Shown piece after piece: positions 12,201-17,875 of a stretch of DNA of 18,385 bases; the stretch's first letter is position 1, and each line of letters starts with the position of its first letter. Both the position numbers and the translations under genes were made by a program. This DNA comes from Phoronis ovalis (taxonomy: Eukaryota > Phoronida > Phoronidae): assembly GCA_028565635.1 (NCBI GenBank), contig JAOXYB010018262.1, forward strand, positions 1 through 18,385. The letters are read 5' to 3'. The notes under the pieces were generated by a model. The model searched no databases, was not told the DNA's origin, and saw only the letters and a list, made by a program, of their open reading frames with translations.

Positions 12201-15200
12201 CAAGGTAATCAGACAGCAGTTTCTGCAAATAGGATCTGACAGTGTAATAAACACAAATCCACTAATTTCATGCTAGACGGAGACTGCACTTGTAGGTGGT
12301 GCAAATGATTTTAAATACTGATTATAATTATATGATGTGTCAAAAAATAGTTCACTTGTTAGATGGAATATAAACCTCGTGCCTTCATGCTGATAGCAGC
12401 ACATCTTGTGAGGTGGAAATTGTGATTTGAAAGACACTGTTTTTTCCAGACACTTGGAATTACAAATTTTCTCGTGAGCTATAATATATATGTAAGAAAT
12501 GTAGTATTATTTCCTCTGGTGATTTGCACAAGACGTATTTATGTGGGTCAATAATTGGTATTAATATTAACCTGCACTGTTGCATAAAACCAGCAACTGA
12601 CGAGAAAAATCCAACGTCTTTCTTATCTATCATGTGTTGCAGCATTCTCTAAAATCAACAAAAATGTCCACATCACTATCTGGTACACAGAAGTAATCAA
12701 ATTATAATTACTCTCTGAAGCAAGTTGTGAACAAATTTTCCAGGCTTCCCAATGAGTTCATGGAAAATGTAAAACATGAGAAAAACAAGTAAATTGCAAA
12801 AAAAGCAATGTTAAAACTGTAACGTGCTCTTGAAGTTCGGGCAACTTACTTTTTCAAATATACTGGACTACCCTCACTTGTCCAATGGAACTAATAGTTA
12901 ATATTATATAGAAGCCCATTAATAGGGCATTAGGCCCCAAAACAGTACTAACTCTCAACCCTAAAAATACTTGGCAGCAAGAACTTTTATTAGGAGGTAC
13001 AAACGCTTCAGCATGGTTACTTTTTTTTCAGGAAAGGTCTAAGCTATCCAGTGAGCTGATATTAAATTTGAGCTTACCTTCTGCACATCTGTGTTACCTC
13101 CCAAAAGGAGAGATATACCTAACTCAATTGTCGTAGTAATCATATCACTTGGTTCACCTTTAATACAACCAAATTACAACTTAGTATGTACTCAATTGTT
13201 CCCAACTCTGACAGACACAGCATCTTATATACCACAAAATGTTACAGATTGTTTTACTCAATTTTCAAAGCTTTTATTAAAAATCAAATTTATTTATGCA
13301 CTTAATACAACTCACAGTACACTTATGAATTTAGGCAATATTTTGGTTAGCACAGTGAAATATTATCCAATCTGAGAATGCTATGTATTGTATATTAACA
13401 GTTTCATCAGCAATAAAATAAATTCTAATATAACTGAATGAAGACACATGTATAATTAAGTTAAATGATTGTATACCTCGACTAGCACTGATATACAGAA
13501 GAACCATTTCTGCAGCAGATCTGTCTGCCAAGCGCGATTGTTCAAACAATAACTTCTGCTTCTCCATCTCTTGTTCCTAAAAAAAAATGTATGAGTCAGT
13601 GTGATCCAACAGAAATGGCATTTATACAGTAGCAAAAGTCATGATCTGACGTTCTTAATTTATGTCGCCGTTAAATATTTTCAGCTGCAGGTTGTCGTTT
13701 TTTTGCAAATATCTATAAATTCATATGCTCTCATTATCCATAATTCATCTATCTCGGTGAATGTAAGAAAATTAAAAACATTGTTACACATATTTTGGAA
13801 TCCTGCACGAACGCTTGACATCTTTTACAATGCCCTCATGCTGTGGAGTGTAAATAATACTCGTCATTAACGCTAATATATACCAACAATAGTCAGTCGC
13901 TGCTATTTATCACTTCCTACTTAATGATAAAATTTGAAATAAGATATTGTGCACAAGCATTGTTGAAAGTGCTTACATACAAAATATTAGAACTTCAGCT
14001 GTCAATCAGTAGAAAAACTAAGAAAACAGTGCACATTATCTCTGGTCATCACTCTTAACTCCTCCAGTTCTGCAGCTTCCTCCACAGCCTACTGCACTCG
14101 GTTTTTAAATTTAGTTATTTATGTTCACTGGATGGCAAGAGATTATAAAGGGTAACACAATATAAGTATTAACTTATAAAGGTTGCAGAGTAAAACATTA
14201 TAATTATGGTTCATGTATATGTAGTAAGGAAGTCTAAATTTAAAACAGATAAAAAACAAAAAGATGATGTGTTAGGTCATATTAATTGTAACACATGGAT
14301 ATAGTAAACAAGAAATTATTTATAATTTAGTATTTAATATTATTAGAACAACAAAAAGATAATTGAATTTAAAAAAAATAAAATTATAATAATTAAAAAC
14401 AGAAATGAAAAAATACTTTTAAACATGAGGGAAAGAACATCAACATTTCTCAATGCACACCACAGTGCCTAAGATAGAAAAAGATTATTTTCAATCTGCA
14501 ATCAGTGTGTACACTATGCTAAAAGCAAAACCATTCTTTTAATACCTTGATGATGTCATCCATTGAATTCTGAACACAAAGGTTAGATTGAAGCAAAATA
14601 TTTGGCAACAGGACAATACACAGACCTGTTTGCTCATTAACTTATGGCTCATTTTCTTGTGATGTGACTTTGTATAAAGATGAAGTACATTGTGAGAAGA
14701 AAGAGATGCAAATTACCACATGTGTAATATATATAAACCTTATATACTGAAGAATACAGGTGTGCAACCCATCAACCAAGTTCAAAAATTCAGTACTTGA
14801 AATGAACAGAAAACCACAGTGGCGGCTACACAATTTCTGGCATGTTATACAAAACTAAAACTATGTTAGAAAAAGAAATAATATAATTTTCTAGTGCATT
14901 GTGGCTAATTCGTTCAAAATCAATATTTTGCCAAAATACAAAACTAAAGTTAATGAGCAGACACGAACTTGATTTCTAACACAAAAGCATTTGCTGCGAA
15001 GACATGATATGGATAAAATAAAAAGTGATATAAACTGTAATTTAATAACAAACAGGATGTTCTTTTGAAACTACTTTTATGTATTAAACAACTTTTATTC
15101 TGAAAATGCCAAAGGAATCGTACACTATATAGTAATTACTACACAGATTACAGCTCTATTAGCAAAAAATTCAAACTCTAAGGAATAAATTCATGACAAG

Positions 15201-17875
15201 GGAAAAGCAATTCAGGGTAAAGCTTGTATAAGAGGCTGGTTTACAACACAGCACTTATACATGTGCCATGCCAATTATACAATGGTGCAAACAAGCATAA
15301 ATCAATGTAACTAATGGAATCATTTCAAGTCTTAAACTTAACATCACATATTCCATGGAACAACATGTAATTATGGGAATGTAATACATGGTGACATCGT
15401 CATTTTAAGAACACAATAACGTATTCTAATTAGTTTGTATACTAATTCATTTATTCTAACATTCGGGACTACTTTTTGATAGATCGCATAACATACCTGA
15501 AATGAGGCTCCGGGATCTTCTGCATTCTCATCATCATCATCTTCATCTTCTGCACTACAGCTCTGAAATAAGATTAATCACAAAATACATTACAACTATC
15601 ACTATAAACAAATTTGAAACTAATAATTTTGAGCGCACATTCCAAACTAACTGCTTAAGTTAGCAAATATTGTTCGGCACAATTTATTGACAATTCATAG
15701 AAGTTAAATTTTAGCTAATTAAATGAAAAGCTGATTTTGTTAAGTCTCTCACCTTGTATTTCAAAAGCTAAGTTTTAAACAAACATTTGCAAAATGCAAT
15801 AAAGCCAAAAGGGGGACAAATGGATGCCATCTAGGTGCATGTCTACTCTTAGTATTAAATCTTTATCTTATTCTAACATAATTTTAAATGGTTTCATCAA
15901 AGCAATACAAAATTGAAAATATTTCTAATAAACTCTGATTGGCGAAATTGGTTTTAAGTAAAATGTGTGATACATGTTTTACATGTAGTTTCATAACATT
16001 GACTACCTTGCTCATAATTCTAGCATATGACATGTACAGTGGGTCTTCAGGTAAGGCACAACTCTGTTCAGTTGTTGCTGCTCTGCTCAATGCAACAGTT
16101 AGTTGTCTTAATGAATCGGGTACTTCTGCCTCTTCTGCATCCTTCTTTTCCTCGCTACCTTCGTCTTCAGTATGAGTAACATCTTCAATAAGAGCTGTTA
16201 CTGCAGATTCCTCATTTTGAAGCCACAACTCTTTGTATGACTTCATAAACATGTTGATAGCCCGATGCCTGTACACAGAATATATGCAATCATTAGCCAC
16301 ACACATTAACATACAAACAGAGATTGACATATTATATAGATTGTAAATAATTATAAGAACATGTACAGTTAAACTGAATCAATTAAAGGAAAAAAACTAC
16401 ATTCCCATGACAAGATTTTGATGTACGTTATAACAGCACTATATCAGATTGAAGAAAACTTCTGGTGATGGCTAGGTGATACTTGGACATATTTCTCCTC
16501 AAACAACTTAATAAGATAGGGGATATGAGCTGAAATTGCCATCAGTTTCACCGAAATGTTAGCCACTCAGTTAAACACTTGAGTGAATTTGTATTATTGA
16601 TCAGTATCACTTTCATCTAAGCTATGATTCAGTGACTCGGTCCACTTGCGTTTTTGCATACTCCTTATTGTTCTAAACACTCAGATATTATATTTTACAA
16701 TGAATCTACTAATATTCACAATGTACTTGGACGGCTACAAAATGTATGAAATAAAGTTATCCATTCCAATTACCTTGGCATGTTGTGAATAGGTACCATT
16801 CTAAAGCATGCCATGACTGCACGTTTTCTCTGTGATGACACAACCTTTTTCCATGCACCTCTCAATGAAGGAGGAGGGTGGTCCACCTAAAACAGGATAG
16901 ATAACAATGTGAACAAGGGCAATGGCTGGGAGAACAAAATAAACTTTGAATGCTTACAATTGATCATGCAGTTACCCGAGTAAACATGAGAATTATTCCA
17001 GAAATTTACTTAGATGACATTCCATGCTTCCTACTGATGCTTTCACTTTAAAAAGGATGTAAGAATGAAAATTTCTTACACACTGTCAATCAGACTAGGC
17101 ACATTCTGTTAAATTATATATACATGTCGAAGCATTAGGGTACAGACAAGCATATCATTAATTCTTATCTTCTATTAATTTTAAGCAACATTTAGAAACT
17201 TAATGTTTATGACAAGGTCTAAAAGTTGCTCATACAGGTTATGAACATACAAACTTAACTAGAGTATAAACAAACTGAAAAAGTTAGAAACATGAACAAT
17301 ACAGGATTTGGGGATGACAAGCATAAGTATGTTAGTTGCATTACACACCACACACCAAGCCCTTATAAACAGTTAGTTCTACAGTTATACTATGATGATG
17401 CTGCAAGTGCTGCTTTAGTATAACAAACTTAATAAAAGCTAAAAGCTATAGATTGACAAACCTCTTTTATATGGAACATGAAACTGATAGGATACCTTTC
17501 TTGTACCATTATAATGATAGGGTTAGCAGAATTTTTTATCTAAATTGAAATGATTACTACTTCCAATGGATGCAGCATTTTTGAAAGCTACGTTCATTGC
17601 TTTGTGAGAGACTAATATGAAACACCAAACACAAGGCTCAATAAGTTCTATTTTTTAGCTGATAATAAATATAACCATTTATTATCTACATTGAGTTACT
17701 GACCACTTGCTACATAATTTCTATGCTGATGTGTAAACTAGGTGTTCTACTTACACAAACCATACATATCTGGTAGCAGCAAGTCAATGTGTATAAGACA
17801 GAAAATTAGAAAACTAACACTGAAAAGTTTCCGGAAGTGTACCTTCACATATTTGTGAGTACCCAGCTGCTCGAG
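198..17875 (-). CDS. RyR: Ryanodine receptor Ca2+-release channel, internal part of gene (27 obligatory exon positions)
   Basis: Spliced minus-strand exons give 1,124 uninterrupted codons that follow the known order of ryanodine receptors: calmodulin-binding segment, central solenoid, EF-hand pair, thumb-and-forefinger domain, divergent region, S1, S2 and the start of the S2-S3 domain. RyRs are about 5,000 residues long, so this is roughly the third quarter to four-fifths of the protein. The channel sits in the sarco/endoplasmic reticulum membrane as a homotetramer and releases stored Ca2+ in response to cytosolic Ca2+ or coupling to voltage sensors. Every exon has AG/GT borders and all phases agree. 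The start codon, N-terminal half, pore and stop codon are outside the window. IP3 receptors are excluded by the close RyR wording, for example [16 protein letters not shown] and [13 protein letters not shown]. Confidence in the family is very high; single exon borders are slightly less sure. Confidence 0.98.
610..740 (-). CDS. RyR: RyR exon w26: S2-S3 domain, EISNLLGM segment
   Basis: Codes [20 protein letters not shown], then [19 protein letters not shown] and ILPE with two bases of Phe. It corresponds to [20 protein letters not shown] of insect RyR. The Lys-rich [12 protein letters not shown] insert is variable in the family. Donor TT|GTATGT. Confidence 0.97.
1091..1234 (-). CDS. RyR: RyR exon w25: S2-S3 cytosolic domain, first part
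   Basis: 48 codons, [20 protein letters not shown], then [20 protein letters not shown] and WDKFVKKK. It follows FKREK and matches EIARRLEFEGLYIAEQPEDD...YWDKFVKKK. In vertebrate channels this domain touches the EF-hand pair of the neighbouring subunit, which matters for the alternative EF-hand exons. Donor AAG|GTACGT. Confidence 0.98.
1596..1856 (-). CDS. RyR: RyR exon w24: luminal S1-S2 loop and transmembrane helix S2
   Basis: 87 codons. Residues 1-44 are an acidic, Ala/Asn/Gly-rich luminal loop (for example [20 protein letters not shown]) with one N-glycosylation sequon, NAT, at residues 21-23. Then [20 protein letters not shown] and [20 protein letters not shown] form S2 and the conserved LKVPL..FKREK exit. 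The acidic luminal loop resembles the low-complexity loop of insect RyR in kind but not in sequence. Acceptor TTACAG, donor AAG|GTGAGT. Confidence 0.98.
2294..2327. repeat. Dispersed repeat, copy 1
   Basis: 34 bases from TTAAGGTAGCAAACATTG through CACAATTTATT match 15655-15688 at 31 of 34 positions in the same orientation. Weaker likeness continues downstream (a TTGACA... and ...AGCTA segment), which suggests an old interspersed element about 60 bases or longer. Confidence 0.6.
2374..2387. promoter_or_regulatory. Inverted AGGTCA repeat with two-base spacer (possible nuclear-receptor-like site)
   Basis: AGGTCA TG TGACCT is a perfect 6+6 palindrome with spacer 2. AGGTCA is the classic nuclear-receptor half-site, but a 14-base match inside a 1.1-kb intron may be chance, and no other evidence supports it. 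Confidence 0.15.
2994..3080 (-). CDS. RyR: RyR exon w23: transmembrane helix S1
   Basis: 29 codons, [20 protein letters not shown] then [15 protein letters not shown] is the RyR marker immediately before S1 and the next 20 residues are a clear membrane helix, matching [26 protein letters not shown] of insect RyR. Symmetric exon, donor CAG|GTAAGT. Confidence 0.98.
3262..3427 (-). CDS. RyR: RyR exon w22: Gly-rich linker leading into S1
   Basis: Codes [40 protein letters not shown] and [15 protein letters not shown]. The end corresponds to the insect IDFSQYTHRAV segment just before S1. The first part is Gly/Asn-rich and disordered. Donor CTG|GTATGC, acceptor TTTTCAG. Confidence 0.93.
3804..3935 (-). 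CDS. RyR: RyR exon w21: acidic/Ser-rich divergent linker
   Basis: Codes [40 protein letters not shown] and ETK. Low-complexity, acidic and serine-rich, with several possible phosphorylation sites. Frame and borders agree with both neighbours (acceptor TTTCAG, donor CT|GTAAGT). No cross-phylum homology is expected here. Confidence 0.9.
4225..4401 (-). CDS. RyR: RyR exon w20: Pro/Met-rich divergent linker
   Basis: Completes Trp and codes [20 protein letters not shown], then [20 protein letters not shown] and [18 protein letters not shown]. The first ten residues finish the hydrophobic segment of the previous exon; the rest is Pro-, Met- and Glu-rich and likely disordered. Function rests on position and frame, since this region is not conserved across phyla. 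Confidence 0.9.
4844..5047 (-). CDS. RyR: RyR exon w19: hydrophobic segments of the pre-S1 region
   Basis: 67 codons after a split Gly: starts [20 protein letters not shown] and ends [11 protein letters not shown]. Two hydrophobic stretches ([26 protein letters not shown] region, near residues 43-67, and a shorter one near 15-25) correspond to the segment of insect RyR before the acidic linker (IPELIVGFFKIIF ... FGILLNL). [14 protein letters not shown] fits IPELIVGFFKIIF in position. These may be auxiliary membrane-associated helices. Confidence 0.93.
5223..5308 (-). CDS. RyR: RyR exon w18: start of divergent region 1
   Basis: Codes [20 protein letters not shown] and ANRAGQEQ, then two bases of Gly. 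FE|MQ joins as in vertebrate FEMQIA. Beyond that the sequence matches RyRs poorly, as expected in divergent region 1. Acceptor TTTTACAG, donor GG|GTAAGT. Confidence 0.92.
5748..5846 (-). CDS. RyR: RyR exon w17: [23 protein letters not shown]/caffeine contact region
   Basis: 33 codons: [20 protein letters not shown], then [13 protein letters not shown]. By alignment, Lys and Arg of ESKR correspond to RyR1 Lys4214 and Arg4215 (ATP contacts) and Glu of FCED to Glu4239 (caffeine contact); all are conserved, suggesting that nucleotide and caffeine sensitivity is kept. That function is inferred from the vertebrate structure. Acceptor TTTTCAG, donor GAG|GTATTG. Confidence 0.97.
6048..6204 (-). CDS. 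RyR: RyR exon w16: [20 protein letters not shown], thumb-and-forefinger domain
   Basis: Codes [39 protein letters not shown] and [18 protein letters not shown]...RIER.YFEI is a RyR/IP3R-family signature of the thumb-and-forefinger domain that links the cytosolic shell to the pore. The terminal Lys corresponds to RyR1 Lys4211, reported to contact ATP. Phase ends at 0. Confidence 0.97.
6380..6538 (-). CDS. RyR: RyR exon w15: constant EF-hand 2 and core solenoid end
   Basis: Begins [10 protein letters not shown], the entering helix of the second EF-hand, then the canonical loop [12 protein letters not shown] (ligand positions 1, 3, 5, 9 and 12 filled), [16 protein letters not shown], and [14 protein letters not shown]. 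The distance from loop 1 Glu to loop 2 Asp is 23 residues, close to the calmodulin pair spacing (24). The first base of the exon is T followed by GA, so the exon must receive two bases from an EF-hand exon; without them it starts with a stop. Acceptor CCAG, donor CTAG|GTAAGT. Confidence 0.97.
6539..7699 (-). other. Long intron downstream of the EF-hand exon cluster
   Basis: 1,161 nt, AT-rich, with no open coding match and no further EF-hand-like exon. Together with the 1,261-nt intron on the other side it frames the cluster; most other introns here are 175-505 nt. Confidence 0.65.
7700..7779 (-). CDS. RyR: RyR exon w14c: alternative EF-hand 1, version c (80 nt)
   Basis: Exactly 80 nt, phase 0 to 2, loop [12 protein letters not shown] followed by [12 protein letters not shown]. 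All chelating positions are intact. It is the most diverged version (13 of 26 residues shared with a, 12 with b), notably LVLALKEQ in place of FRLAMASQ in the leaving helix. Acceptor is TTTTTCTCGTCAG and donor GA|GTAAGA, both strong. The junction codon becomes GAT (Asp). Confidence 0.93.
7929..7990. repeat. Perfect 31-bp direct tandem duplication between EF-hand exons b and c
   Basis: The 31-base unit starting GTTTGATATCAAAAACGCAG occurs twice head to tail (7929-7959 and 7960-7990) with no mismatch. Each unit contains the 12-base perfect palindrome TTTGATATCAAA (7930-7941 and 7961-7972). It lies in the 416-nt intron between two alternative exons. Perfect identity suggests a recent or polymorphic duplication. 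Confidence 0.97.
8196..8275 (-). CDS. RyR: RyR exon w14b: alternative EF-hand 1, version b (80 nt)
   Basis: Exactly 80 nt, phase 0 to 2. The loop [12 protein letters not shown] is canonical and is followed by [12 protein letters not shown], so it is closest to version a. A Lys sits at loop position 4 and the exon starts EF instead of AF. The acceptor is good (TTTTCATTCTCTAG), but the donor is CG|GTTTGT, weaker than the GTAAG donors of a and c, so this version may be rarer or need an activator. The junction codon becomes CGT (Arg). A downstream GT four bases away would break the frame and is not used in this model. Confidence 0.91.
8677..8756 (-). CDS. RyR: RyR exon w14a: alternative EF-hand 1, version a (80 nt)
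   Basis: Exactly 80 nt, phase 0 to 2. The calcium loop is [12 protein letters not shown]: acidic or amide side chains at loop positions 1, 3 and 5, Gly at 6, Leu at 8, Ser at 9 and Glu at 12, a canonical EF-hand. The entering AF and the following [12 protein letters not shown] give the helices. Both splice signals are strong (CTAACTCTATCTAG acceptor; GTAAGT donor). The junction codon to exon w15 becomes TTT (Phe). It shares 17 of 26 residues with version b and 13 of 26 with version c. In RyR1 the EF-hand pair is implicated in Ca2+-dependent inhibition through contact with the S2-S3 domain. Confidence 0.93.
8757..10017 (-). other. Longest intron of the window, upstream of the EF-hand exon cluster
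   Basis: 1,261 nt without a recognisable exon; I searched it for a fourth EF-hand-like exon and found none. It ends in CTAACTCTATCTAG at EF-hand exon a. It is the natural place for splicing control elements of the cluster, but I could not see a specific one by eye. Confidence 0.65.
10018..10083 (-). CDS. RyR: RyR exon w13: [20 protein letters not shown], constant exon before the EF-hand cluster
   Basis: 22 codons, [20 protein letters not shown] plus FL, phase 0 to 0, matching MILKFFDMFLKLKD of vertebrates. It is the last constant exon before the EF-hands, and alignment with insect RyR leaves no missing residues between its end and the EF-hand loop, so one EF-hand exon follows directly. Donor CTG|GTAATG. 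If joined straight to exon w15 the junction would read TGA. Confidence 0.96.
10394..10464 (-). CDS. RyR: RyR exon w12: [20 protein letters not shown]
   Basis: Completes Gly and codes [20 protein letters not shown] followed by NVE. Near-identical to the insect [23 protein letters not shown]. Ends at phase 0 with donor GAG|GTATAA. Confidence 0.97.
10797..10878 (-). CDS. RyR: RyR exon w11: [20 protein letters not shown]
   Basis: Codes [20 protein letters not shown] and MLLSMLE, ending in the first base of Gly. It matches [25 protein letters not shown] of insect RyR with the same spacing. Part of the helical core solenoid. Acceptor TTTGTAG, donor GAAG|GTAAAG. Confidence 0.96.
11059..11163 (-). 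CDS. RyR: RyR exon w10: [20 protein letters not shown]
   Basis: Codes [20 protein letters not shown], then [15 protein letters not shown], 35 residues, phase 0 to 0. It is almost identical to the invertebrate consensus ([21 protein letters not shown]). It lies directly after TEYIQ from the exon before, as expected. Donor AAG|GTAAAA is moderate. Confidence 0.97.
11510..11727 (-). CDS. RyR: RyR exon w9: core solenoid, [20 protein letters not shown] block
   Basis: The most conserved exon of the window: [40 protein letters not shown] and [13 protein letters not shown]. In RyR1 the core solenoid contributes acidic ligands to the cytosolic Ca2+ activation site shared with the C-terminal domain; a Glu in the QES motif and others nearby are conserved here, though I do not assign exact ligands. 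Donor CAG|GTAGGG, acceptor TTTCAG. Confidence 0.98.
11914..12068 (-). CDS. RyR: RyR exon w8: [18 protein letters not shown] ... [10 protein letters not shown]
   Basis: Codes the block [18 protein letters not shown], a Gly/Ser linker with [10 protein letters not shown], then [11 protein letters not shown]. This matches the RyR central domain. The linker ([16 protein letters not shown]) follows the invertebrate form closely (GSEGAAGEKNMHDAEF) and lacks the longer vertebrate insert. Acceptor TTTACAG, donor TTAG|GTAAGC. Confidence 0.97.
12572..12648 (-). CDS. RyR: RyR exon w7: [15 protein letters not shown]
   Basis: Codes [20 protein letters not shown] and FMQQC, then two bases of a split Ser. 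The KKDVGFF core is near-invariant in RyRs. Acceptor is TTTTAG and donor is CAG|GTTAAT, a weaker match. Confidence 0.96.
13078..13157 (-). CDS. RyR: RyR exon w6: [20 protein letters not shown]
   Basis: After a split Gly it codes [20 protein letters not shown] and NTDVQK, matching the insect GEPSEMVMTTLKLGISIL block. The donor AAG|GTAAGC is strong. The acceptor is weak (GGTTGTATTAAAG, few pyrimidines); it is fixed by phase and homology. The exon is 80 nt by coincidence and is unrelated to the EF-hand exons. Confidence 0.95.
13477..13576 (-). CDS. RyR: RyR exon w5: EQEMEKQ, start of core solenoid
   Basis: Reads [20 protein letters not shown], then [13 protein letters not shown], with a final G of a split Gly. 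This is the strongly conserved MEKQ...QSRL...AAEMVL block found in all RyRs at the start of the core solenoid. Acceptor is a T-run ending TAG and donor is CGAG|GTATAC. Phase 0 to 1. Confidence 0.97.
13577..14545 (-). other. Intron between microexon and exon w5
   Basis: 969 nt, very AT-rich around 14220-14400. It holds the weak 36-nt candidate exon; otherwise I see no gene, tRNA-like fold or clear repeat. Confidence 0.7.
14053..14088 (-). CDS. Weak candidate alternative microexon (36 nt), [12 protein letters not shown]
   Basis: In the same intron space, a 36-nt stretch between TAG and GTGATG translates as [12 protein letters not shown], phase 0 to 0, and resembles the acidic linker composition. 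The tract before its acceptor is poor in pyrimidines (ACCGAGTGCAGTAG), and the donor GTGATG is weak. It may be an optional exon or a coincidence. Confidence 0.25.
14546..14569 (-). CDS. RyR: RyR microexon (24 nt, likely cassette), codes NSMDDIIK
   Basis: Minus-strand sequence reads CTAACCTTTGTGTTCAG, then 24 nt, then GTATTA after AAG. The 24 nt translate as NSMDDIIK, phase 0 to 0, and fall exactly between SFQ (exon w4) and EQEMEKQ (exon w5), where both neighbours are also phase 0. Inclusion adds eight residues and skipping leaves the standard RyR sequence. Insect and vertebrate RyRs that I know do not have the insert, so it is probably optional. SMDD fits the loose casein kinase 2 pattern S-x-x-D; that function is inference. 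It could be a chance match of splice signals, but signal quality and frame argue against it. Confidence 0.65.
14570..15496 (-). other. Intron between exon w4 and the 24-nt microexon
   Basis: 927 nt of AT-rich sequence with no coding match to RyR on either strand. Its 3' end has a good branch-like CTAAC followed by CTTTGTGTTCAG, which serves the microexon. I saw no transposon or RNA gene. Confidence 0.7.
15497..15562 (-). CDS. RyR: RyR exon w4: Asp/Glu-rich linker
   Basis: A 66-nt symmetric exon coding [16 protein letters not shown] and then PGASFQ. It takes the place of the vertebrate SCHLEEGGENGEAEEE linker, and SFQ lines up with SFEE just before MEKQ. The coding run of GAT/GAA/GAG triplets is an imperfect trinucleotide repeat (TCATCATC... 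on the plus strand), so length variation between individuals or species is likely. Acceptor TTTCAG, donor CAG|GTATGT. Confidence 0.93.
15563..16006 (-). other. Shorter introns (175-505 nt), representative entry
   Basis: This 444-nt intron and the others over 300 nt (259-609, 741-1090, 1235-1595, 3428-3803, 4402-4843, 5309-5747, 7780-8195, 8276-8676, 10084-10393, 10465-10796, 11164-11509, 12069-12571, 12649-13077, 13158-13476, 16269-16773) hold no additional gene that I can support beyond the repeats listed here. Confidence 0.7.
15655..15688. repeat. Dispersed repeat, copy 2
   Basis: Second copy of the 34-base element (TTAAGTTAGCAAATATTG ... CACAATTTATT), in the intron between exons w3 and w4, about 13 kb from copy 1 and in the same orientation. 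No terminal inverted repeat or target-site duplication was recognised. Confidence 0.6.
16007..16268 (-). CDS. RyR: RyR exon w3: HRAINMF helix, acidic linker, [11 protein letters not shown]
   Basis: Opens with [20 protein letters not shown], the RyR helix after the calmodulin site, passes through a Glu/Asp-rich linker of about 30 residues ([16 protein letters not shown]), and closes with [18 protein letters not shown] and [11 protein letters not shown], matching the vertebrate PDPLHQL and LYMAYADIMAK blocks. Phase 1 remainder to phase 0, donor AAG|GTAGTC, acceptor CAG. The acidic linker varies in length in all RyRs and is probably disordered. A plus-strand open frame of 78 codons over the same bases is only its shadow. 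Confidence 0.96.
16774..16886 (-). CDS. RyR: RyR exon w2: calmodulin-binding segment
   Basis: Encodes [15 protein letters not shown] followed by [15 protein letters not shown] and VPIHNMP, ending in a split Arg codon (phase 2). It matches the calmodulin-binding segment of RyR1 near residues 3614-3643: the anchor Trp (residue 12 of the exon) and anchor Phe (residue 28) keep the spacing of 16, the basic cluster QRKR lies between them, and a Cys sits just before the Phe, where RyR1 has its redox-sensitive Cys3635. Calmodulin binding here regulates opening; conservation of both anchors suggests that it is kept. Confidence 0.96.
16887..17842 (-). other. Intron between exons w1 and w2
   Basis: 956 nt, AT-rich, no coding match on either strand and no evident element. 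Confidence 0.7.
17843..17875 (-). CDS. RyR: RyR exon w1: 33-nt exon upstream of calmodulin-binding segment
   Basis: Reads [11 protein letters not shown], phase 0 to 0. The acceptor is strong (a long T-rich tract ending CCTCAG) and the donor is AAG|GTACAC. It joins in frame to the next exon. This stretch is poorly conserved among RyRs, so the call rests on splice signals and frame rather than on homology. Because the exon is 33 nt and symmetric, it could also be a skipped (cassette) exon. Confidence 0.75.

Noticed and set aside
13078-13157. Exon w6, also 80 nt, as a relative of the EF-hand exons
   Set aside because: Its phase (1 to 0) and sequence are unrelated; it is the conserved [11 protein letters not shown] block of the core solenoid.
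13091-13375. 94-codon plus-strand open frame
   Set aside because: Covers exon w6 antisense and intron; low-complexity wording without a domain.
15939-16175. 78-codon plus-strand open frame
   Set aside because: Antisense shadow of exon w3; the minus strand matches RyR.
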